A stretch of DNA of 64,000 bases from Mytilus trossulus (lineage: Eukaryota; Mollusca; Bivalvia; Mytilida; Mytilidae), in NCBI RefSeq assembly GCF_036588685.1, contig NC_086386.1, forward strand, positions 20,480,931 through 20,544,930, given 5' to 3'. This document shows, in pieces, positions 1 to 12,086 of this stretch. How positions within the stretch are numbered: the stretch's first letter is position 1; every line of letters starts with the position of its first letter. Below the pieces are notes generated by a model. The model was not told where the DNA came from. It searched no databases and saw nothing but the letters and a program-made list of their open reading frames with translations. A program made the position numbers and the translations under genes.

Positions 1-589
1 AAAGATCTGATTCGTTAAAAATCAGAAAGCTATTGTGCCCAAACTCCTTATATTGATATTATGGTTTGCGAATACTTTCAATCTGTAGTATGTTTTAGTT
101 CCTTGTCAAGTTTGATCTGGTAATGATGTCGTTATCATAATCTACTATAGGTTTACATGAAAAACATATAAAAAAACGTTTAATGATTTATACTATTTTT
201 TCTCGCCCTAATATTATAGAAACAATCTAATATATGTATGTGAAACTCACCGTCATTATAATTTGGTGGCACAGCAGAATTATAATTCTTCAAGAGCTCT
301 TTTAATACCAAATCTCTAGAAAGTTAACACTGCATGTTTGATTATCAGGGAAAAAAAATCATTTGTATGTTTAATATCAATTTAAGCTAAATTCTACTTT
401 GGTATTATCATGATAATACTTTGACACTCCGATATATAAATGATGTCCTCCTCTCACTCATACTCCTAATGGTGGTGAAATTATTGAACGCAACTATCAT
501 ATCGCAGATCTAAAAAAAAAACCAATTGGTCATCTGGGAACAAAACGTTACCAAATAAGATATAATTTGTCTAATGAGTTTGCAATGGT

Positions 590-700
590 CCTTTTGGCCT
601 TTTTAACTTTTTTGGATTCGAGCGTCACTGATGAGTCTTTTGAGGACGAAACCGCGTCTGGCTTATATACTAAATTTAGTCCTGGTATCTATGAGGAGTT
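590..700 (+). repeat. Fragment of dispersed repeat family E
   Basis: The segment containing gcgtcactgatgagtctt, followed by gacgaaac and then a stretch like taaatttagtcctggtatc, matches the longer copy at 9155-9490 and the reverse copy at 28003-28200. It is a short, diverged piece of the same family. Confidence 0.6.
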
Positions 701-934
701 TATTTAGTATAGTTTGTCCCTTTTTTCTCCAAATGAAAACTGAATCACCAAACACGTCAAAATTATGCTTACTACGGAAGCTAGCATTGATAACATTCAA
801 ACGCAACTATATATACTAGATCAAATAGTTGGAACCGTGTCCTTCATTCGTTCTCTATTTCTATGCATAATAGAAATTAATAGATAAAAATAATAAATAC
901 TATTAGAAAATGGCACACATATGTCAATCAATCA

Positions 935-1000
935 ATTATTGACGGAGAGTAGTCTCATTGGCACTTTACACCACATCTTACTATATATCTATAAAATCAA
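935..1000 (-). repeat. Fragment of dispersed repeat family A
   Basis: Reverse-complement of the family whose start reads gaagatgtggtatgattgcc followed by aatgagacaact. Here it appears as agtctcattggcac followed by accacatctt. Compare the fuller copies at 7947-8310 and 13393-13765. Confidence 0.6.
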
Positions 1001-1549
1001 AACAATAACAAATACAACAACTTAAAACAAAGTTAACAAATACCTTTCTGTATTGTTTACTGCCTGGTAGGCTCTTATGATTGATATTAATCCAAGGAAG
1101 TACACATAGATAAACATAATAATCGTATATACCAATTTAAAAATACCTAAAAAGAAAAAGTAAAATTTTGTTTTAAATGGTTTTACTTTGATATTCTCAA
1201 GGGCTATTTTTCGCTCTTAATTTGTATATTAAGAGATACATTTAAGTAAAACTTGTATACCTGTCATTACCAAATGTTGTGTATGTTCCCTCTTTTAGCA
1301 GATTTCTTAATTTACCTTTTTACAAATACACAATTGTGTCCTATGCTGAATATTGTAGTATACAGTATAGACCCAGAAAAAGCTGACAAAGGAACAGAAC
1401 CCGCACGAAGGCCAGAGAACAGCACATCGTCACATGGAAGTCTTCAACGCGTCGATAACAATTCCACAACCGGAGACCACAATTAGCTCCTATCCAATAG
1501 TGAATAAGAGTTCAGCGACGTTGATACTACACTCAAATGTTTTTAAAAA

Positions 1550-1700
1550 ATCCGACCTTGGAGGAAAATTCTAATTGGAAATTCCTTACGCAAATAGTAA
1601 AATCAAAATGTTAAACACACAAAACGAATGGATAACAACTGTCTTACTCCTGACTTGGTACAGGCATTTGTATATGTAGAAAACTCTCCGAAACATACGT
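1550..1700 (+). repeat. Fragment of dispersed repeat family D
   Basis: It shares an ordered set of words with 2595-2790 and 31215-31410: gaggaaaatt, then a cgaatggataacaac block, then tcctgacttggtacaggca and tgtagaaaa. Reverse-complement copies lie at 19770-19975 and 29570-29760. No coding capacity is seen. Confidence 0.6.
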
Positions 1701-2199
1701 TTTTAAAACAAAATCACAAAACTGACAATTGTTAAATGGAAGTGACTTATGACAAGCGAAAAAACTGTTGCGGGTTAAACATATTTTTTTCTTTCTTTAG
1801 ATTTCAAGCCGTCACGATTACCCTTGAGTTTTTACCAATAATACAGAGTAAACAATAAGGATGAGTATTTACAAAGACAAAAAAAAGCTTACTATATCTA
1901 CGGAGACAAATAAAAGAACACTATCACACGTTATTAAGATTAGACCTAGAATACATACCTCAGGACCATCGTGTATTATTTGTGATGTTGATAAGACATA
2001 TTTATCCACACAGTCTTGGTGTCGTGCGATGTTAGTTTAAAAAAAAAGACAAGACGTTTGTTTTTATATTATCCTGGTAACAACTGATTGCTCAGACACT
2101 TGGGATATTTTATAAAGTCTGAGTCGCAGGCTCTTGAATACAGATTGATTTGGGAATTAACAGAATAATCTAAAACAAACGACAAGGACTTCTAGCAGT

Positions 2200-2345
2200 T
2201 AATGACAAGCCAGCCCCAGACCTTTTAATTAAACTTAATGATTGATCATCACCTTATCATATGAAAATAGCCAAAATGTATCTTGTTTAGGGTTTATTAT
2301 CACGCAACCATAAATTATACGAGAGGAACATTACTTGTATCATGC
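2200..2345 (-). repeat. Diverged fragment of repeat family B
   Basis: Reads gcagttaatgacaagccagc and onward to gggtttattatcacg, a diverged match to the end of the minus-strand family B copy at 49515-50123. Much older than that copy, judging by the number of differences. Confidence 0.5.
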
Positions 2346-2594
2346 AAAGACATGTCTAAAATTTTAACGCAAAGCAATGAGTGAATAAATATCAATCGAA
2401 ACATATTGCCATCTTTAAGATGATTATCACTTTTATATACGCCTGTTTAAAGGTCCTGTTAGTCTTTTGCGTGAGTGACACGACATTGTAAATGTAGAAT
2501 AGTAACATTTAAGATGAAATGTGAAAGAACTGCACTATTAAGATGTCTGCACGTTATAACGAATGATGTCCTTTCATCGAAAATGAACTATAGT

Positions 2595-2790
2595 AAACAG
2601 TAAAAACTTTACACTGAGGAAAATTCCAAACAGAATGTCCTTAACCATATGACAAAATCAAATTATAAAACACATCAAACGAATGGATAACTGTCATATT
2701 CCTGATTTGATACAGACATTTTCAAATGTAAAAAAATGTGGATTGAACATGAATTTATAGCACTAAACCTCTCACCTTTATGACAGTGTT
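2595..2790 (+). repeat. Dispersed repeat family D copy
   Basis: Same ordered words as the family D copies at 1550 and 31215: gaggaaaatt, cgaatggataac, a tcctgattt-acagacat block, then tgtggattgaac and aaacctctcacc. Plus-strand orientation, about 200 bp, no reading frame. Confidence 0.6.
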
Positions 2791-4639
2791 GAGACGTTTT
2801 TTAATACTTAAGTTTCTTCTGTTAATTCAAATACGATCGATATTACAAACACGAACGATCGAAAAAGTTAAGATATTTAAATCACTATACGATTATGTCA
2901 GGAAAAAAATAAAATAGATAACAAACAATAGGAAATAAAATGATAAATATATACCAATTGCAATTTCGAGGAAAAGGCAACGTGTATTCATAGAATAAGC
3001 TTTCATTTCTCAGTAAATTCATCAGGATAAATCTCCAAAGTGTACACACTGAAGTCGTCATTATCAAAATCCAACCTATCAATATCAAAAGTGTTACTAG
3101 TATACTAATTTTGTATCATATATTGTTTCGATGGATCTTTGCTCATTTTAGATTGTTATGCGAACTATACAAAAAAAGTCAACAATAGGGAGTGCACATT
3201 TCTTCCCCATTGGAATTTCAATAACTTGGCAATATACAGAATCTCCATGGCGAATATTAATGTTGCAGTTAAAAAAAAGTGCAGTTATCATATCGAAATG
3301 TTGACATAATTCTTACATTTGTTCCTTTCTAAAAAAGAGGAACATATTCTATTCACTAAGTTTATTTGGCAAGATAATCTTTGTACCTGTAATTTATTTG
3401 TAACGATTTTCTTTTGTGTAAATCCTTAACCAGATTGTAGGTTACAGTTTTAAAGGATAGATACTAATTAAACGGCAGAAGTCGTCGAATTGTAGATTAA
3501 AAAAAAATGCTGATTTTTTATTATTGTATAGAATTTAGATAGGTGTATTTAAGCATCTATAGACCACTCAAAAGCGATTTACTCTTCAATATATAAAGAA
3601 GTAGGTCGGCGTTTGTAACATAACGAAGTTTTATTTATTATCAGGGCAATGAATTAACGTACGCATTTAATTAAGTAAAAACTATAGCAATATTGATTAT
3701 TAGTTTTTAGTTATTAAATTAGTTATTAACAGTAATATGAGCGGATCGGATGGTCTGTTAATATTTAATTGTGCATATTTGAACTAATTGATTACTCAAC
3801 GAATGTTTGAATCAATTCAATAAATAGCAATGCAACAGACAGAAAGAGGCTTATAAACGTATTCGTTTAACCTTTAATGATGAATAAGAATCAGTGTACC
3901 CTGTATTTTTCCCTCATTGTTGAAGGATGTAAGCCGCATTTCATTAAATAAATACTAAATGTTCAGGGTTCAAATGTTTTTTCTAACCCTTTATCCTGGT
4001 CAACCCATATTTTAGAGAGCCTATCTATTGTATAAATTGTTTGTTTGTTCACGCCCTGAACAAGTTTGATATATTTGCAAGTTATATACAATTAGAAAAT
4101 AGTAAATCAATCTATATTTTGCAACTTAGGGTTAAAATCAGATAGATAGTAATGATTTGTAAACTATTAAAAAAGTTTAGTAAACAACTTCTTTGTCAAC
4201 ATTGGACATTGTATTTTTCTGATTATGTGAAGAAAACCATATTATAAGGGGTAACATTGCATTATTTCAATTATTGCACAGGGTAAACTATACATTTGTA
4301 ACCACCACAGAAGTCGTTTTTATGTTTTAACTATTCATATAAATTGTAGCCGTTACCAATTAGTATGGCTCTTACTGCGTGTTATACTCTACTTTCACGT
4401 GTTTCTACTCACACATAAAACATGACATAAAAAAACCAACACAAACATAACATATTTTTAAAAAGCACCTCTCCAATTGCAACGACATTTGTTAAAGTGC
4501 TTCAATCGTTTGATTATCTAACAATTAACATCTAATGCGTTTCGTCGATTTATAAAAAAAATGACTCTTTGAATCAAACATATCCAGAAGGAAAAGACCA
4601 ACCTTTTTTAGCGCAAACAAACTAAAAGGCCGTACATTG

Positions 4640-4725
4640 ACATATATTGGTTTACTTTTATTATTTGTTATTTGGATGGAGAGTTGTCTCATTGGCACTT
4701 ATACCACATCTTCCTATATCTAAGA
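4640..4725 (-). repeat. Fragment of repeat family A (variant)
   Basis: Contains ggatggagagttgtctcatt and accacatctt, the reverse complement of a family A variant. The same variant occurs in reverse at 45885-46030 and forward at 20050-20160. Confidence 0.6.
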
Positions 4726-6702
4726 AAAGACAATATGATAAATGCATCGCTTATAAAAAGGACAGGTAGTTAAATCCAATAAACCCATTGGTACACAATA
4801 TGCAATGTATGTATAAAGGACAAACCTGTCTGCCTTTTCAAGATTTCAATAATTGTTCACAAACATATTTTTTTCAAATAAAGTCACAATTAGTATGTCC
4901 TTTGTAATATTCATCTTGGCTTGTATTTTGTTACTTCTTGCCAATGATCACAATTTTCTATATAACAAGCTCTGAATCGCCACGTTTTTATTGCAAGTTA
5001 TTTGTTTTGCAATTGCGAGTTTATAAGAAAAGGTTATACATTGCAGCATTAAAGAAGACTATAACACTACGATGTTTCAGTATCGACATTAAAACGCAAT
5101 GGACGCTAGCCACTATTGAAATGGAATTCCGCTACTTGATTAATTGATTGATTTGTGTTAAATGACACTTTCATAAAGCACTGTTCGGTATTTCAATGTG
5201 GTCAGTATTTTAATGGTGGAGGAAGTCGAAAATAATACAGATTTTCGAACTAACAACCTTAATGTTGACAGGCGAGTTATACAGTTACTGTAGTTGAACC
5301 ACTTTGAGCACTCAGTAACCGAGGCCCCTCCACTAGTTGTATATAATGTCTGACACATCTGGGTCAAACAATAACTTTGCAACTCTCATACCTGTATGAC
5401 AATACATAACAATTGGTTATTTAACTGCAACACTCAAATGCATCACCCTACTTATTGATAAATTAAAAAAATATAATTTCACTTTAGATTTTTTTTCTAA
5501 AAGACGATTTTGAATATTTAGACTACTAATGTCATATACTATGTATACATTAATTTTACAACGAAAGGTGTGTTTACTTTTCCAATCCTATGTTTTCGAG
5601 AATGCTAGAAGGAGAAGTTTGTTCCGGACCATATGTTTCTTTTCGACTAATTTGTCGATCTGAAACTTTACTATAACTTAAAAATGAAATTTATTAATCA
5701 AATTTAAAGTAGATGTTACATGTAGCTAAGTCGTAGGAAATATCCCATTTTACTATTTATAGATACATTTTGGTTTGTTTGGATTAGAAGATACAACGCA
5801 TAATATTAAAAACAACTTACTTGTTCCGTGTTATACAGCTAAGAGAAAATTGATAAATTTCCTGACCACAACACGTTTTATCAGCGTTTGTGTAACTGAT
5901 ACTGCTTATTAAGTGATGATAACAATCCTTGCAACATATACATTTTAATCAGATTTATAAATTAATAATCGCATTTTTTTTTTAATGAACTCTTTGTTGT
6001 TCTGTTTAAATGCCAGCTGTAGTAATATGTACAATTGTAATATTGATGAAGTCGAAGGACGTTTAACTGCATCAATAATTCAATACGTTATTTTAAACTG
6101 ACTATTTGCATTTTAGAGATAAGTACAAACATTACTAACACTTTCCCAATTATCTAGTCTGTTGTGTTATAAATACTATGTTATGTCATAAACGTTAGTA
6201 CATGAACAGAGAACTGTCATTATTTTGTTAATAACGTAAACCCATATATAAATGAAATAATCTACTACAGTTTTAATTCTTTTAAGAATGCTTGCAATTT
6301 TTAATTTAATAGAATTATTTCAGTTTTTTTTCAATACTAGGAGTGTGCTTGTATTTTATCCAGTAAAATCAAGTTTGAAACTGACTGCAACCAGATGACG
6401 AAAGTATTATTCAATATAGAAAGACTAAAAAGAAGTGGAAAATCATACCAATCCCTATTTAGCCTTAAACTCAGAATTACTAAATAATTTCAGCGGAAAT
6501 AATTAATTAATATAGATATATACTAAGTTAAATGTGGGTCTATTTATGGCAATGTTTTTCAGTCTTATGAAGGAATGTTTAGTTCACCCTTAAAACGCTA
6601 GGCATCTAAAGTCTTAGAAAAGAATCACAGAGATAGAAATATACATATTCTTGTAAAATTTCTAATTGGTTGTATTCGTACTATGGCTAACTAATTAACG
6701 AT

Positions 6703-6983
6703 TTAAGGTGGTACCCAACACTTTCACTAAAATTAATTTGGCTCGTTTAATTTTCATAAAATTTTCACAAAGTATTTACTTTGACCCTTTAACAAAAATA
6801 TAAAAAAATCAAAAAATTTGAACAAAGCGTTTTATTAGAAAAAATACACTGGTTATATAGCAGTCCGACAAACACTAATTTTGATCATTGAGAAGCTTTA
6901 TATTGCCTTCACAACGCGACGTTATCAAAACGTTTAGCTGATATTACAGAGTTATCTCCCTGTAGTGTTAGGTACCACCTTAA
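6703..6983. mobile_element. MITE with TTAA target duplication (piggyBac-like)
   Basis: The interval starts TTAA-GGTGGTACCCAACACT and ends AGTGTTAGGTACCACC-TTAA. The two ends form a 16-bp terminal inverted repeat with one mismatch, and the TTAA tetranucleotide flanks both sides (6703-6706 and 6980-6983). The interior is 273 bp, AT-rich and has no reading frame. TTAA duplication with short inverted ends is the hallmark of piggyBac-superfamily elements, so this is best read as a non-autonomous member. The superfamily assignment rests on the target site alone. Confidence 0.8.
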
Positions 6984-7946
6984 TTATTCTTAAAATCCAA
7001 ATACAATGTAGTACACGAAGAACTGAAAGTAAGAAAAATGGTTATTATAAAGAAAACGAAATAAACTTTAAACCGCATGTTTATGGAAAATATCAATTCG
7101 TAAATACGAAACATTAAATCATTAATCTATAGAGTGCTATACACAGTTTCGTATAAAAAAAACTAGGGGTTATTCCCCAACTAAAAATAACCATGGAGGG
7201 AAACTCCAGTTTATTTACTTACTTGGTGAAAAAGTATCATGTTTTTTGTATTTGATTATAATAAATAGTTAATTAGCTTTCAATTAAAACAGTTTGAATG
7301 ATTGAAATAATTTAAAAAAAATTATATTAAATATACATGTTTCAAGTGGAGACAACACTGTAAACAGACTGTTTTTTAGCAGTGAAAATTGAAAACTTAT
7401 TTGCAGCCACTGTAGCTCTTTTCGGAGCAGGAGACCGTACCCTGAAACAAGATTTGTTTGAAAGGCCAGGTAAAAACCTACAAAATTCAAAGTTTTGATT
7501 ATGAAAAATGTGCATGGATCATGTCTTCATGGGTGTGCACATGACCTGATTTCAAGTTTTTTATGTTAAAATTATACCCTTTTCCCCCCATGTTCATTGG
7601 ATAAAATTTTTATGATATATTAAAAGTACACATTATTTTTAATTCATTATAAACTAGAGAACATTCTGATTCCAGTGATATCCAGTTTTATACAAGAATC
7701 TTTATTAATCAGTCCACCAGTAAGGGTCACATATGCATGGTCTGCAAAATATGACGTCATAGAAAAAAAATGTTGATTGCACCAATACAAATACTTAATA
7801 TGTTTTATGCACAGGCAGAAATCGGCTTGGTTGTATTTAACTCAACTTTCGGAATGTGTGTTTTTTTCAATTCTTTTATAATCATGATTAAAATGATTCG
7901 AAATGAAGTATCATAACGAAATCCAAACACATTTGAAATATAACAA
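6984..7946. other. No gene seen
   Basis: AT-rich sequence between the TTAA element and the next dispersed repeat. No splice-flanked frame, no tandem array and no recognisable element. Confidence 0.5.
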
Positions 7947-8310
7947 AGAAGATGTGGTATGATTGCCAATGAGACAACTATCCACAAAAGACGAAAATGA
8001 CACAGACATTAAGAACTATAGGTCACCGTACGGCCTTCAACAGTAATCAAAGCCCATACCGCATAGTCAGCTATAAAAGGCCCGATAAGACAAAGTAAAA
8101 CAATTCAAAAGATTAAACTAACGGCCTTATTTATGTAAAAACAATAAACGAAAAACAAATATGTAACACATAAAAATACGACAACCACTGAATTTACAGG
8201 CTCATGACTTTGGACAGGCACATACATAAATAATGTGGCAGGGTAAAACATGTTAGCGGTATCCCAACCCTCCCTTAACCTGGGACAGTGGTATAACAGT
8301 ACAACATAAG
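7947..8310 (+). repeat. Dispersed repeat family A, long copy
   Basis: Begins gaagatgtggtatgattgcc, continues with the tatgcggt-like block agcccataccgcatagtcag and ends near cagtggtataacagtacaac. It aligns by eye over its whole length with 13393-13765. Further partial copies lie at 9930-10005, 20050-20160, 41955-42140 and 51045-51180, and minus-strand pieces at 935, 4640, 42600 and 45885. From memory this is an abundant mussel repeat; I do not know its class. Confidence 0.75.
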
Positions 8311-8544
8311 AACGTTAAAAAAGTTAATGTGTTTCAAGAGTCGTCGTTATATAGAGGATCATATAAATGCTTTTTAAAAATGCTCTTTTTGTGTGTCATA
8401 TCTGTAAAACAATTTCAATGTTAACTGTTCATTTGCTATTTTACATTATTTTGGTAGAATGTAGCTTTATTTTCATCCGTCAATATTTTTAACATGTTTA
8501 AGGTGATACTTATCAAGGCTTTCTTGATACTAGTACCGGAATTG

Positions 8545-9015
8545 TACATACAGTAGGCTAATCTGTTGTTATTTATGTATTATTGTCATTTTATTTATTT
8601 TCATTTGTTACATCTTTTGACATCGGACTCGGACTTCTCTTGAACTGAATTTTAATGTGCGTATTGTTATTCTTTTAATTATCTACATTGGCTAGAGGTA
8701 TAGGGGGAGGGTTGAGATCTCATAAAAATGTTTAACCCCGCCGTAATTTTGCGCCTGTTCCAAGTCAGGAGCCTCTGGCCTTTGTTAGTCTTGTATGATT
8801 TTAAATTTTAGTTTCTTGTGTATAATTCGGAGTCTAGTATGACGTCCATTATCACTGTACTATTATGCATATTTTAGGGGCCAGCTGAAGGACTCCTACG
8901 GGTGCGGGAATTCTCGCTACATTGAAGACCCATTGGTTGCCTTCGGCTGTTGTTTGTTCTATGGTCGGGTGGTTGTCGCTTTGACATATTCACCATTTCC
9001 TTTCTCAATTTTAAT
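8545..9015 (+). repeat. Dispersed repeat family B copy
   Basis: Contains, in order, ctgttgttatttatgtatta, tcggacttctcttgaactga, ggtatagggggagggttgag, gcctctggcctttgttagtc and tcgggtggttgtcgctttga. The same order is found at 24052-24655 and, reversed, at 49515-50123; this copy is more diverged than those two. No reading frame is conserved between copies. Confidence 0.75.
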
Positions 9016-9154
9016 GAATAAGGGTTCTTAGTTCAACAATGGTCTATTAAAGATTTTTATATAACAGCATGCATTAGTTGTTTGACTGTTATTGAATATG
9101 TGCTATATTTAATTTGTCGTATTGGCTATTTTTTAAGCCTGATTCCTTTATAAC

Positions 9155-9490
9155 TATTTACACCACCGGTTCGATGCCACTGCTGATGGACGCTTCGTCT
9201 CCGAGGTTATCATCTGCCTAGTAGTCAGCACTTCAGTGTTGACATGAATATCAACTATATGGTCATATTTATAATTTTCTGTTTGAAAAATAGCAATTAA
9301 CCGAAATACTAAGGATTTTCTTATCATAGCCATGGATTATCTTACATTTATTTGGCACAACGTTTTGGAATTTTCGGTCATTGCTTTTCAACTTTGTACT
9401 CGTTTTGGCTTTCAAATGATTATGTTCTGAGTGTCACTGATGAGTCTTATGTAGACGAAACGCCCGGCTGGTGTTTTAAATTATAAGTTA
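9155..9490 (+). repeat. Dispersed repeat family E, longest copy
   Basis: Contains caccggttcgatgccactgc near the start, then gtagtcagcacttcagtgtt, and near the end gtcactgatgagtcttatgt followed by agacgaaac. The 3' half recurs in reverse at 28003-28200, forward at 590-700, and as a scrap at 57515-57560. Confidence 0.7.
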
Positions 9491-10711
9491 TAAGATAACT
9501 ATCACATCCCACGTATTATAGCATCAACAAATTCGAACACATAAAACAATTCCTTTTGAAACAAGTAATAATCAGATTGTAATAAGGGAAAGGCTGTGCT
9601 AATATTTTTTTCGAAATTTCTTTTCAACAACCCCAAACAACCTTTACTGTAGACGAATTTGGTTTATAGCATTCCTTTCAGATCCATTTTGAGCATAATC
9701 GTAAAATAGTTTGCACACATTGAAACATCCCAATGTTTTAGTTTGTTTGGTTTGAGCATTCATGATGCATTGAATCCTGAAAAATATGACTCACCTTTAT
9801 TCTTGTTTTATAGTTTTTACTATTCTATTTTTTTATAGTAAACTCAATCTGGAAAATTTTGTTTTAAGCTGTAAAGGTAATGTAGTTAACAGTCTTAGAA
9901 TAACAAATATCACATTCTCTTGTTCTCGGTCGTCAACAATGAGCAAAGCCATACCACATACATGGAGTCAGCTATAAGAGGCCTCGAAAGGACAATTGAA
10001 CGAGAACAGTGTTTAAAGATTTGTCTGTTTTGCAATGTAGGATGAATAAAAATAGAATTATGTCTGAATGTTTTTACGTTAAAAAAACATAAAACATATA
10101 ACTATGAATTGAGCACATAAAAGTCGTGTAACTGCTTTCGATGTTGCAATATAAACCATATGTTCACATGTTCATTGATGAATCAATTTGAATACAGTTT
10201 TTAAACTAGAACAATCAGGTTAGATTGGTAGCATGTGAGTAGTTTCGGAGTACAACTTTAAATGTATGTTTATGACGGAGGAAGAATAACGACGACGACG
10301 AGAGACGACGACCAATGCCATATGACAACAATAGATCACATAAACTTTGGGTTCAAGTGAGCTGAACATAAAATCGTATAGCATCCGATTCGGTTATACA
10401 GCATGTCAAAACTTTTTCGACTGAAACTTTTATCAATACTAGTACTAAACATGTCTTTACTTTAAATCTTGATGGGATAATTAAGAATTAAATAAAGATA
10501 AAAAAACCTCAGAAATAAAACAGTTCAGGACATTCTCCTTGGATGATTCCATTGACTTATAAATGTTCAAATCTTTGAACTGCAAGTATTTTTTTATTTG
10601 AAATTGAGTACATGCAAAAAGGAGAATGCTCCCCAATGTGTCTCCTTGAACAATTGCATTTGCAACTTGCAAGAAATCGAGTCTTGACATGCAACACATA
10701 TACACATGTAG
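9491..10711. other. No gene seen
   Basis: AT-rich DNA holding one small piece of repeat family A (about 9930-10005). The segment just before 10724 carries stops in the frame of the downstream reverse transcriptase, so that element is truncated at its 5' side. Confidence 0.5.
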
Positions 10712-11359
10712 ATAAACTATAAACCGACTGTCGGTTTTCCAATGGGAACAAACTGTGCCCCTCTACTAGCCGACTTATTTCTTTTTTATTATGAGGCTGA
10801 ATTCATGCAGGCACATCTTAGGAAGAAAGATAAGACGTTTGCAATATCTTTTAACTCTACTTTCCGCTATATAGATTATGTTCTTTTTTTGTCACTAAAT
10901 AATTCAAAATTTGGTGACTATATGAAACGCATCTATCCCATTGAGCTAGAAATAAAGGATACTACAGATACAGTCAAGTCGGCTTCATATCTTGACTTAC
11001 ATCTAGAAATTGACAATGAGGGTCGATTGAAAACAAACCTTTACGACAAAAGAGATTATTTCAGCTTTTCAATTGTGAACTTTCCATTTCTAAGTAGCAA
11101 CATTCCAGCAGCACCTGCATACGGGGTATATATCTTCCAGTTGATACGATATTCCCATGCTTGCATTTCCTATCATGATTTTCTTTATAGAGGGTTGTTG
11201 CTCACAAGGAAGCTATTAAACAAAGAGTTCGAAATGGTGAAGTTGAAATCATCCATTCGTAAATTTTACGGACGCCATCACGAGTTGGTTGACCGTTATG
11301 GAATAACCGTTTCTAAAATGATATCGGATATGTTCCTACTGTTCCCTTCCCTTTCATGA
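10712..11359 (+). pseudogene. Penelope-like reverse transcriptase, 5'-truncated, catalytic Asp lost
   Basis: The open frame runs from a stop at 10709 to 11359. Homology to the family appears to begin near 10724 with PTVGFPMGTNCAPLLADLFL, the RT motif preceding the active site in Penelope-like elements. The active-site motif reads YIDY where the family has YIDD, so the second catalytic aspartate is a tyrosine. Downstream blocks are typical of mussel copies of this family as I recall them: SASYLDLHLEIDNEGRL, the NIPAAPAYGVYI block and FYGRHHELVDRYG. The N-terminal part of the RT and any GIY-YIG nuclease are absent. It is a dead copy. A 3' tail shared with other copies follows at 11400-11640. 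Confidence 0.8.
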
Positions 11360-11399
11360 ATGTGACCTACCATATTAGACTATTTACCGGATTTGTTAT

Positions 11400-11640
11400 C
11401 ACATAAGCAACACCACGGATGCCACATCTGGAACAGGATCTGCTTACCCTTCCGGAGCACCTGAGATTAACTCTAGTTTTTGGTGGGGTTCGTGTTGTTT
11501 ATTCTTTAGTTTACTATGTTGTGTCATGTGTAATATTGTTCGTCTTTTTGTCGTTTTCATTTTTTGCCATGGCGTTGTAAGTTTGTTTTAGATTTATGAG
11601 TTTGACTGTCCCTTTGGTATCTTTCGTCCCTCTTCTATAA
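11400..11640 (+). repeat. 3' tail of Penelope-like element
   Basis: A non-coding tail directly downstream of the RT fragment, containing caggatctgcttacccttcc, the ggtggggttcgtgttg block, gccatggcgttgtaagtttg and tctttcgtccctcttct. The same tail appears at 19560-19700, 22165-22235 joined to 22834-22865, 30963-31145 and 41605-41830. Its repeated association with RT sequence (here and at 19480) identifies it as the 3' end of this element family. Confidence 0.7.
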
Positions 11641-11903
11641 TTGATAAGTAGTGAAATATAGGCGTCGCAACGGGACATGTAATACATTTTTAAATCACAC
11701 AAATGAAATGCAAAATTCTAGATATGAGTTATATGCAGTTTGTAGTATTAGAGATTGTCATAATAGAAAAGGAAATAAGTCGTAAAATAAACGGTATATA
11801 TTTCGTGTTTATATCATACAGACTGAGTTATTGAACACAGCTAAATTGGATCTTTGATTGATACCTTTTAATACACAGTTGTTATAAACGAAATTCATGT
11901 CGT

Positions 11904-12086
11904 TTATTTCCCCTGATACAAATCTGGCTCCCAAAATGCGTATACGGCCCAATAAATGATATTAAATGTGAAAAAAACCAAAGGAAAAATAACTCTAGAC
12001 AGTTTATCAACAATTCTAGCTTTTTCTCTGTTTGTTAGACTCCTTTTTACAAATAGGAAAAATTCTGCCATCTTGTCTCGTTTTAT
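11904..12086 (-). CDS. Receptor 1 exon 8: TM4 and C-terminus
   Basis: 183 nt including TAA at 11906-11904. Encodes [20 protein letters not shown] and then TM4 ([18 protein letters not shown]), ending WEPDLYQGK. The arrangement of a basic amphipathic helix, an FPL start to TM4 and a short tail is that of glycine receptors. The acceptor is ttgtag. Confidence 0.9.
   Translation of the reverse strand: MKRDKMAEFFLFVKRSLTNREKARIVDKLSRVIFPLVFFTFNIIYWAVYAFWEPDLYQGK

Larger units (their letters stand above)
1..6702. other. Gene-free stretch with decayed repeats
   Basis: No exon-like reading frame with flanking splice sites is visible on either strand; the open frames present are short, AT-driven and unlike any family I know. 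The stretch holds fragments of dispersed mussel-type repeats, listed separately (about 590-690, 935-1000, 1550-1700, 2200-2345, 2595-2790, 4640-4725). The rest is unremarkable AT-rich sequence. Confidence 0.6.
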
